The notes under the pieces are model-generated. The model saw only the letters and a program-made list of their open reading frames with translations, had not been told where the DNA came from and ran no database searches. Source: Nitrospirota bacterium (lineage in GTDB: Bacteria; Nitrospirota; UBA9217). From it: 5,568 nucleotides of DNA. The position numbers and the translations under genes are program-made. This document shows positions 1 to 4,923 of this stretch, in pieces. Each line of letters begins with the position of its first letter. The stretch's first letter is position 1. The stretch spans positions 1-5,568 of the forward strand of contig JAJYKN010000125.1 of assembly GCA_021788515.1 (NCBI GenBank), written 5' to 3'.

Positions 1-883
1 GCCGGCCTTCCTCAAGCTGCATCTTTACCGCGTTCGTCTTTTCCTTGGACAGGATCGAGACACGCTTCACCGCATGCGTAAACACGTCTTTGGCGATGGT
101 GACTTTTTTGGTGCTCTTCGCCGGCACCACCTGAAGATAGTTGGGATAATTGCCGTCGATAAGCTTCGATACCATGACCAGCCCGTCCCGTTTGAACAAC
201 GCATGGTTCTTGCTGAAGCCCAGCCGGAGCTCGCCCTTGGGAGCGTCCTCCTCAAGGATGCGCCTGAGTTCCAGCATGGCCTTTTTGGGGATGATGAGGC
301 TCTCTTCCTTGTGCTTGGCGTCGATCACCCGGTCGATCATCGAAAGCCGATGGCCGTCCGTGCCGACCATGCGGATATTGAGGCCCCCCTTGACCTGGGA
401 CATGTGCACGAACAAGCCGTTCAGCACATACCGGGCATCGTTCTCCCCGACGGAGTAGAGCGTTTTCTTGATCATGTCCCGGAGAATTTCGCCGTCGATT
501 GCGATCATGCCCTCTTCGGCCACATCGGGAAGGGAGGGATATTCGTCCTTGGGCAGCCCGACGAGCTTGAACTGGGACCGGCCCGAGATGATCTTGACCC
601 AATTGCCGTCTTCAACCCTGATCTGCAAATCTTCCGCGGGAAGCTCCCGGACGATCTCGTACATTTTCTTGGCGGACACCGTGACGGCCCCGGGTTTTTC
701 AACTTCTGCCGCGTAGCGGCCGCGCAGCCCGATCTCGAGGTCCGTGGCGATAATCTCAATACTGCTGCCGTCGGCGACCAGAAGCATGTTCGAGAGAATG
801 GGCATGGTGTTCTTTTTTTCCACAACGCCCTGGATCCTCTGCAGCCCCTTCAGGATTTCCTCTTTCTTGATTGTAAGTTTCAT
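1..883 (-). CDS. dnaN: DNA polymerase III beta subunit (sliding clamp), 3'-truncated by window edge
   Basis: The product is the ring-shaped processivity clamp that tethers DNA polymerase III to DNA in the cytoplasm. The minus frame from the ATG at 883-881 is open to the window edge, giving 294 codons; the family is usually about 365-375 residues, so roughly 70-80 C-terminal residues lie outside. It begins MKLTIKKEEILKGLQRIQGV, a typical clamp N-terminus. Further family signatures include a TDLEIGLRG segment in domain I, a GTDGHRLSM segment in domain II, and ILSKEKTNAVKMQLEEG at the edge, which belongs to domain III. No stop codon or frameshift was found when I read every codon. The start is supported by AGGAGG eight bases upstream. 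It lies 86 bp downstream of dnaA on the same strand, the classic dnaA-dnaN order, and is probably cotranscribed with it. The identification is firm. Confidence 0.98.
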   Translation of the reverse strand, partial: MKLTIKKEEILKGLQRIQGVVEKKNTMPILSNMLLVADGSSIEIIATDLEIGLRGRYAAEVEKPGAVTVSAKKMYEIVRELPAEDLQIRVEDGNWVKIISGRSQFKLVGLPKDEYPSLPDVAEEGMIAIDGEILRDMIKKTLYSVGENDARYVLNGLFVHMSQVKGGLNIRMVGTDGHRLSMIDRVIDAKHKEESLIIPKKAMLELRRILEEDAPKGELRLGFSKNHALFKRDGLVMVSKLIDGNYPNYLQVVPAKSTKKVTIAKDVFTHAVKRVSILSKEKTNAVKMQLEEGR

Positions 884-891
884 CGGGGAAG

Positions 892-897
892 CCTCCT
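892..897 (-). promoter_or_regulatory. dnaN ribosome binding site
   Basis: The minus strand reads AGGAGG, a full Shine-Dalgarno core, eight bases before the dnaN ATG. It fixes that start. It is much stronger than the site in front of dnaA, which fits greater clamp synthesis from a shared transcript (inference). The rest of the 884-969 spacer is AT-rich and shows no hairpin-plus-T-tract terminator, so read-through from dnaA is expected. Confidence 0.85.
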
Positions 898-969
898 GTC
901 ACGTCGTAGAATGCTATCAGAAAACCGGCCAAATAGCAATAAGTTTTTACTTGTTTTTATCATTTAGTT

Positions 970-2298
970 TCAATGTTTTATCTGTCTAATTAACATCTCG
1001 ATTTTTGCTTTCAAATCCGGGTCTTTTTCTTTTTTTTCTTCGGTGACTTTGCAGGCGTGAATGACCGTGCTGTGGTCCCTGTTGCCGAAAAAATTCCCTA
1101 TTTCCGGCAACGATGAATTGGCAAGAGTGCGGCAGAGATACATCGCCACTTGTCGCGGCAACACCACGGCCTTGGTGCGGCGCTTTGACTTGAGGTCCGA
1201 GATCTTCACGCCGAACGACTCAGCCACGACCTTCTGGATCAGATCGTTCGTGATCGTTTTTTCCCTGCTGTCGAGCAGATACTTGAGCTCGTTCTTTGCC
1301 AGCTCCTGGGTGATCTCGGTATTCGTAAGCGACGAGACGGCGCCCAGCTTGACCAGTCCGCCTTCGAGCTCCCTGATGTTGCTCTTCATCATGGAGGCCA
1401 GAAAGTGGGCCACGTCGTCGGGCAAACGTATGCTCCAGAAATCCGCTTTCTTCCTGAGGATGGCGATCCTCGTCTCCAGGTCCGGCGCCTGGATGTCCGA
1501 GATCAGCCCCGACTCGAACCGCGAGCGGAGACGCTCCTCGATGTCGGGAATTTCTTTGGGCTGGCGATCGCTGGTGAGGACGATCTGTTTTTGCGCTTCA
1601 TAGAGGGCGTTAAAGGTGTGAAAAAACTCTTCCTGCGTCCGCTCTTTTCCGGCAATAAACTGGATATCGTCGATCAGCAGCACGTCCATGTTCCGGTACT
1701 TCTGACGAAACTCCTCCATCCGCTGGTGGCTCATGCGGTTTATCAGTTCGTTCGTGAACTGTTCCGAGGACAGATAGGCAACCTTTGTTCGCGGAGATTT
1801 ACCCTGGATGTGATGTCCGATCGCATTGATCAAATGGGTCTTGCCCAGTCCCACGCCGCTGTAAATGAACAACGGATTATAGGCCCGGCCCGGCGCGTCC
1901 GCCACGGCCTTTGCCGCCGCATGGGCGAACTGGTTGCTCGGCCCGACGACAAAAGTGTTGAAAGTGTATTTTTTTTCGAACAGGCCGATTTTCTCTTCCC
2001 GACCTTCTTTTTTTTCTTCTTTTGGATGACGAGTTGTTTTTTTCGCCGCCTTCGGCTGAACAAAAAACTCGATGTCCATGTCGTCGCGCTTGGTAACTTC
2101 GCGGATGACCTCGGTTACCGTGCTCCAGTGATGTTCTTTAATCCAGTCCCGATGGAATTTGCTCGGGACTTCTATCAAAAGCCGGTTGCCCTCGATCGAA
2201 AGGAGCTTCGACTGGCTGAACCAGGTATCGTAACCCTGCTTAGACATACGGTTTTCTATCAGCAGGAGAATTTCTTCCCAAACTTTTTCCTGATCCAT
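970..2298 (-). CDS. dnaA: Chromosomal replication initiator protein DnaA
   Basis: DnaA is the AAA+ ATPase that binds DnaA boxes at oriC, melts the origin and loads the helicase. The product is 442 residues, within the family range. Domain I spans about 1-80 and begins MDQEKVWEEI. Domain II, about 81-108, is a short Lys/Glu-rich linker. Domain III carries Walker A GVGLGKTH (148-155), Walker B DVLLIDDIQF (205-214), sensor I around LTSDRQP (241-247), the box VII arginine-finger region RSRFESGL (258-265) and a sensor II-like NIRELEGGL (307-315). Domain IV is the DNA-binding region, with the signature GNRDHSTVIHACKV at about 405-418. I prefer the ATG at 2298-2296. An in-frame TTG at 2310-2308 would add only four residues, and a weak GGGG ribosome-binding element lies six bases before the ATG. 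DnaA boxes about 50-70 bp upstream suggest autoregulation. Three A7-A8 runs sit in the linker/early domain III coding region. Confidence 0.99.
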   Translation of the reverse strand: MDQEKVWEEILLLIENRMSKQGYDTWFSQSKLLSIEGNRLLIEVPSKFHRDWIKEHHWSTVTEVIREVTKRDDMDIEFFVQPKAAKKTTRHPKEEKKEGREEKIGLFEKKYTFNTFVVGPSNQFAHAAAKAVADAPGRAYNPLFIYSGVGLGKTHLINAIGHHIQGKSPRTKVAYLSSEQFTNELINRMSHQRMEEFRQKYRNMDVLLIDDIQFIAGKERTQEEFFHTFNALYEAQKQIVLTSDRQPKEIPDIEERLRSRFESGLISDIQAPDLETRIAILRKKADFWSIRLPDDVAHFLASMMKSNIRELEGGLVKLGAVSSLTNTEITQELAKNELKYLLDSREKTITNDLIQKVVAESFGVKISDLKSKRRTKAVVLPRQVAMYLCRTLANSSLPEIGNFFGNRDHSTVIHACKVTEEKKEKDPDLKAKIEMLIRQIKH

Positions 2299-2346
2299 GC
2301 TATACCCCAAAAATACCCCGAAAAACCCAGTCGGTTACGAACATGC

Positions 2347-2355
2347 TTATCCACA
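2347..2355 (+). promoter_or_regulatory. DnaA box, perfect consensus
   Basis: TTATCCACA is the exact high-affinity DnaA 9-mer. It is the left half of a head-to-head pair with the box at 2358-2366, separated by only two bases. It lies about 50 bp upstream of the dnaA start, so binding could both nucleate the origin complex and repress dnaA transcription. Confidence 0.85.
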
Positions 2356-2357
2356 CC

Positions 2358-2366
2358 TGTGGACAA
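2358..2366 (-). promoter_or_regulatory. DnaA box, one mismatch, inverted
   Basis: The minus strand reads TTGTCCACA, one base from TTATCCACA. With the box at 2347-2355 it forms a 20-bp inverted pair with a two-base spacer (CC). This box abuts the AT-rich tract that begins at 2370, a placement expected for the DnaA molecule nearest the unwinding site. Confidence 0.75.
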
Positions 2367-2369
2367 TGC

Positions 2370-2397
2370 ATTTTTTATTATTTTTTCAAATGATTAT
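2370..2397. other. AT-rich tract, candidate DNA unwinding element
   Basis: Twenty-six of 28 bases are A or T, with two runs of six T separated by ATTA on the plus strand. It starts four bases from the inverted DnaA-box pair. AT-rich DNA directly beside DnaA boxes is where origin melting usually begins; the assignment here is inferred from position and composition. The tract could equally contribute a -10 region to the dnaA promoter. Confidence 0.6.
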
Positions 2398-2569
2398 GGT
2401 TTCGCTCGGAGGCTTATTGTCTGCTTTTTGAAACCCTATTTTTGCTTGATTTCTTGCTGCCCTTATGAAGCGTACTAAGCACGTATCTTGCACAACAGGG
2501 GGCCGCGGGAGGCCGCTTGATCCAGCGGGCCAAACTATACCAGAACCCGGACTTTCTGGCAAGGTATTT

Positions 2570-2578
2570 TTATCCACA
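2570..2578 (+). promoter_or_regulatory. DnaA box, perfect consensus (distal)
   Basis: This is a second exact TTATCCACA, in the same orientation as the one at 2347 and 223 bp from it start to start. It sits just past a small inverted repeat (CCAGAA at 2540-2545 with TTCTGG at 2554-2559). It may form a second DnaA-binding cluster or act on the rightward promoter about 170 bp away. Confidence 0.8.
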
Positions 2579-2749
2579 GGCATGGTCGTGACAGGTTCAT
2601 CTGCCTTGAGTTGTTCGACCAAACAAATCCGCAATGAATCTGTTTGTCAGGTCTCGACAGCAACAGAAGCGTTTTTCGCTTGAGCAAAAATGATGGCACA
2701 GAGAAAGACTAATCAGCGTGACACCGGTTCCGAGTAATTAAAAAATTGC

Positions 2750-2778
2750 TTGACTTCGCAACTCTAGAACGGTATTAT
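2750..2778 (+). promoter_or_regulatory. Sigma70-type promoter of the tusA-dsrE operon
   Basis: The -35 element TTGACT (2750-2755) and the -10 element TATTAT (2773-2778) each differ from consensus by one base, and the spacer is the optimal 17 bp. An A-rich stretch, AATTAAAAAATT (2736-2747), sits immediately upstream and could act as an UP element. Transcription should begin near 2785, leaving a leader of about 54 bases before tusA. By sequence this looks like a strong housekeeping promoter. Confidence 0.8.
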
Positions 2779-2793
2779 AAAACACTTGTTTCA

Positions 2794-2817
2794 ATGATGA
2801 ACGAATATCGCTTATAA
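2794..2817 (+). other. Possible 7-codon leader ORF in the tusA 5' untranslated region
   Basis: ATG ATG at 2794-2799 opens a frame encoding MMNEYRL and ending at TAA (2815-2817), 21 bases before the tusA ATG. No Shine-Dalgarno sequence precedes it, and no run of regulatory codons or attenuator hairpin is visible. It lies wholly within the predicted leader transcript. It may be chance, and I record it because it is the only AUG-initiated frame there. Confidence 0.2.
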
Positions 2818-2823
2818 CTTTTT

Positions 2824-2830
2824 CCGGAGG
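2824..2830 (+). promoter_or_regulatory. tusA ribosome binding site (decides the start)
   Basis: CCGGAGG lies eight bases before the ATG at 2839. An in-frame GTG at 2830 overlaps the last base of this element, so it cannot be the start that the element serves. The ATG at 2839 is therefore preferred over a three-residue longer reading. Confidence 0.85.
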
Positions 2831-2838
2831 TGCTAAAA

Positions 2839-3081
2839 ATGTCAGCAGATGTGAAGGTTGATCAGGTTCTCGATGCAAAGGGTTTGAGCTGTCCTCTCCC
2901 GATTTTGAAAACAAAGAAAGCGGTAGAAGCACTTTCAAAGGATCAGGTGTTAAAAGTAGAAACCACGGATCCGGGATCAAAGAACGACATGGCTTCCTGG
3001 GCAAAAAGAACGGGCAATGAGATCCTGAAAGTCGAAGAGGGATCGGGGACGTTCACGTTCTTTATCAAGAAAACCGCATAA
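2839..3081 (+). CDS. tusA: TusA-family sulfurtransferase (SirA-like sulfur carrier)
   Basis: This gene encodes an 80-residue cytoplasmic protein, a normal size for the family. TusA-like proteins carry persulfide sulfur on a single cysteine and pass it to partner proteins, for tRNA thiolation, molybdenum cofactor work or sulfur oxidation/reduction. The family motif is clear: LSCPLPILKTKKAV, with the carrier cysteine at residue 18 and the CPxP signature at 18-21. It is the only cysteine. The C-terminal TTDPGSKNDMASWAKRTGN segment is also characteristic of the fold. The gene sits behind a strong promoter and nine bases ahead of a DsrE-family gene. That pairing resembles the tusA-dsrE modules of sulfur-metabolising prokaryotes rather than the stand-alone tRNA-thiolation TusA of enterics. 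The symbol denotes the family; the exact acceptor is unknown. Confidence 0.94.
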   Translation: MSADVKVDQVLDAKGLSCPLPILKTKKAVEALSKDQVLKVETTDPGSKNDMASWAKRTGNEILKVEEGSGTFTFFIKKTA

Positions 3082-3085
3082 GGAG
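3080..3085 (+). promoter_or_regulatory. dsrE-like gene ribosome binding site overlapping the tusA stop
   Basis: AAGGAG overlaps the final two bases of the tusA TAA and lies five bases before the ATG at 3091. A ribosome terminating on tusA would be positioned to reinitiate, so the two products are probably made in linked amounts (inference). Confidence 0.8.
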
Positions 3086-3090
3086 AAAAA

Positions 3091-3564
3091 ATGGCAAATA
3101 AGAAAATGACAATTATTGCATCGAAGGGTTCGCTGGACATGGCTTATCCTCCCTTGATCCTTGCCACCACGGCAGCAGCCATGGATGTTGACGTGACGAT
3201 ATTCTTCACGTTCTTCGGTCTCGACATCATAAAAAAGGGCAATGCAGACAACCTGAAAATCTCACCCATCGGAAATCCGGCAATGCCGATGCCGGTACCC
3301 ATCCCGACGCTGGTCGGGTCGCTCCCCGGCATGGAAGCCATGGCGACCTCCATGATGAAATCCATGTTCAAGAAACACGGCGTTGCCTCGATCGGAATGC
3401 TGCTCGACCTCGCCAAGGAGAGCGGCGTTAAACTCATCGCCTGCCAGATGACCATGGATGTCATGGGCGTCAAGCAGTCGGACATCGTGGACGGGGTTGA
3501 GTTCGGCGGCGCGGCCATGTGGCTGGATGAAGCTTCTGATTCACAGATCAATCTGTTCGTGTAA
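3091..3564 (+). CDS. DsrE/DsrF/DrsH-like family protein (DsrE2 type)
   Basis: This gene encodes a 157-residue protein of the DsrE superfamily, whose members bind sulfur on cysteine and exchange it with TusA-type carriers. Family features are the N-terminal beta strand and loop KKMTIIASKGSLDMAYPPLI, the central TIFFTFFGLDIIKKG segment, and the conserved KLIACQMTMDVMGV segment holding the sole cysteine, residue 118, the likely persulfide site. The hydrophobic stretches fit a compact alpha/beta fold; TIFFTFFGL resembles the short membrane-proximal segment annotated in some DsrE2 proteins, but no confident transmembrane helix is seen. The protein is methionine-rich: 16 Met, concentrated at 65-125. 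It is the second gene of the operon and ends about 30 bases before a strong terminator. Assignment to the DsrE2 subgroup is from motif recall, so no specific symbol is given. Confidence 0.92.
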   Translation: MANKKMTIIASKGSLDMAYPPLILATTAAAMDVDVTIFFTFFGLDIIKKGNADNLKISPIGNPAMPMPVPIPTLVGSLPGMEAMATSMMKSMFKKHGVASIGMLLDLAKESGVKLIACQMTMDVMGVKQSDIVDGVEFGGAAMWLDEASDSQINLFV

Positions 3565-3594
3565 GCCGCAGATCAAAAATATGATGCGTTATTG

Positions 3595-3630
3595 AAAGCC
3601 GGTTCTGCAAACAGAACCGGCTTTTTGTTT
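3595..3630 (+). terminator. Rho-independent terminator of the tusA-dsrE operon
   Basis: A perfect 13-bp stem (3595-3607 with 3612-3624) with the four-base loop CAAA runs into a T-rich tail, TTTTTGTTTT, whose first three T's form part of the stem. It lies 30 bases after the dsrE-like stop codon. Read on the minus strand, the same hairpin follows the barrel gene but has only a short mixed tail (TTTCAATAAC). It may therefore act weakly in that direction as a shared convergent terminator. Confidence 0.95.
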
Positions 3631-3672
3631 TCTCGGCCTTCTCCTAAAATATTTTTAATATAGGGTCGCCTC

Positions 3673-4923
3673 TCAGAACTCATATCTCATCTGTGTATAT
3701 ACATTGTCATTCTTTGCAAATTGCCCGAATTGGCTCCACGGCTTGCCGCCACCGAAGACGTTGCCTCCCATTGCAAGCCAAATGGCGTCCGTCAGATTAT
3801 ACTTCACCTCGGGATTCAGCATGTAATCTCCATCCGACAAACCGTAAAACGTAAAGAAGGACAGCCTCAATGTCTGGTTCATCAGAAACTGAGTGAGCCG
3901 CATTGTCGCAAGCTGATGGAGATGTTTCTCTTGCGGGAAACCGGCGGGCAGGTTTTGAACATAGGCTGAATAATCCTGCATGTATTCGCCGTAGTACTGA
4001 AGCCCCAACGTGAAGTCCTCCCAGAGCTGTCGTTGATACCCGATCAAATACCGCGTTTGCGAGTTGGGAATCATTGGATCAGTACCGTGCCTGTCCTGAC
4101 TCGAATCGTAGTAACCGGCTTCGAGGCTCACGACGCCCTCAAAGGCCTTGCCTTGGGAACTCGCACCGTAGACATTGAGCTTGGGATAAAAAAGTGTAAG
4201 CTTTGTGGGCGTTACCGGGTTGTCGGGCATTATCGACGGCTGCCGTGAGTATCCGCGATAGTAATATAATGATGTATCGAATCCGGCCACGTCGCGGTAT
4301 ATACGCATTGCCGTTTCCGCCTCATGGAGGTCTCTGTACGGACCTTGCGCTTCCCTGTTCGTAATGCCCGCCATAGGATCGAACATCCAGAATCTTGTCG
4401 GGTCAGGGTAATTGTTCGGTTCGAAATACGGGATGGCGATAAGTTCGATTGACGCAAATTCCGGATAGAGACCGATCTTTGCGCCGTCAACGCCCTTTTT
4501 CAGATACTCCAGCGGTCTGCCTGAGAAGAACGCGGCGTAGTCTTTCGGGAATATGTCATTAATAAACAGAAGATCGCCGACACCCCAGGTGACGATCTGC
4601 CGACCGACGCGCGCGTCCCACTTCTCCGCAGTAAAGTCGAAATACCCTTCCCGGAGTTCCGTAGACGCTTTTTTATCCAGGTTGTCATAAAAAGCATCTT
4701 CCTTCACAAGTAAGTGAAAAGGATCCGCCGCCGCGTCGAGTTTAAGTTGCGCCCGCTCCTCCGACAATTTATAGTCTTTGCCGTCGGGGTCGTCGGTAAC
4801 GGTATCTCTTGCGTAGTTTCCCTGAACAAATCCATGCAGGGAAACGTCGCCTGCTGACGCTGTGGAACAGGCAATAATCACAAGCGCAAGACCAAGAACC
4901 GATTTCATAACATTCTCGTTCAT
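3673..4923 (-). CDS. Predicted outer-membrane beta-barrel protein (porin-like, DUF1302-like)
   Basis: This gene encodes 416 residues and I do not recognise a specific function. Residues 7-24 look like a signal peptide: a lysine, a hydrophobic core (VLGLALVIIA), then a signal peptidase I site, ASA, before residue 25. The mature protein has many short alternating aromatic/hydrophobic strands ending in the tail TQMRYEF; a terminal phenylalanine is the usual barrel-assembly signal. The segment RVGRQIVTWGVGDLLFINDIFP (about 105-126) resembles the RQxVxWG strand seen in DUF1302-type and alginate-export-like barrels. Cargo, if any, cannot be inferred. AGGGAG, five bases upstream, supports the start at 4923; an internal ATG (residue 6) would give a more basic N-terminus but lacks a clear ribosome site. 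The start codon directly abuts the stop of the upstream methyltransferase gene. Confidence 0.8.
   Translation of the reverse strand: MNENVMKSVLGLALVIIACSTASAGDVSLHGFVQGNYARDTVTDDPDGKDYKLSEERAQLKLDAAADPFHLLVKEDAFYDNLDKKASTELREGYFDFTAEKWDARVGRQIVTWGVGDLLFINDIFPKDYAAFFSGRPLEYLKKGVDGAKIGLYPEFASIELIAIPYFEPNNYPDPTRFWMFDPMAGITNREAQGPYRDLHEAETAMRIYRDVAGFDTSLYYYRGYSRQPSIMPDNPVTPTKLTLFYPKLNVYGASSQGKAFEGVVSLEAGYYDSSQDRHGTDPMIPNSQTRYLIGYQRQLWEDFTLGLQYYGEYMQDYSAYVQNLPAGFPQEKHLHQLATMRLTQFLMNQTLRLSFFTFYGLSDGDYMLNPEVKYNLTDAIWLAMGGNVFGGGKPWSQFGQFAKNDNVYTQMRYEF

Larger units (their letters stand above)
2299..2749. other. oriC: Putative chromosomal replication origin (oriC) in the dnaA upstream region
   Basis: This non-coding stretch separates dnaA from the divergent tusA-like operon. 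It contains two perfect DnaA boxes (TTATCCACA at 2347-2355 and 2570-2578), a one-mismatch box facing the first (2358-2366), and a 28-base AT tract beside the pair. A degenerate candidate, TCTTGCACA (2486-2494), fits the relaxed consensus TTWTNCACA with one mismatch. Placement directly upstream of dnaA, with dnaN beyond, is the commonest bacterial origin context. The two short open frames crossing the region have no family resemblance and no ribosome binding site, so I treat it as gene-free. The exact origin boundaries cannot be set from sequence alone. A dnaA promoter must also lie here, but no convincing -35/-10 pair was found. Confidence 0.8.

Noticed and set aside
74..967. 297-codon plus-strand open frame opposite dnaN
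   Set aside because: It runs codon-for-codon antisense to dnaN, has no family resemblance, and its openness follows from the clamp gene's codon use.
2299..2310. TTG start for dnaA four codons upstream of the ATG
   Set aside because: The ATG gives the typical DnaA N-terminus, and the weak GGGG element is positioned for the ATG and overlaps the TTG codon.
2393..2435. Possible dnaA promoter on the minus strand (CAGACA, 19-bp spacer, CATAAT)
   Set aside because: The -35 match is poor and the spacer too long; A-rich sequence here produces many such near-matches.
1405..2478. 357-codon plus-strand open frame opposite dnaA
   Set aside because: It is antisense to a clear dnaA and has no recognisable domains; its length is a by-product of the dnaA codon pattern.
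2386..2683. Two short overlapping frames in the intergenic region (82 codons minus, 72 codons plus)
   Set aside because: They have no ribosome binding sites, low-complexity unfamiliar products, and they overlap each other and the DnaA boxes.
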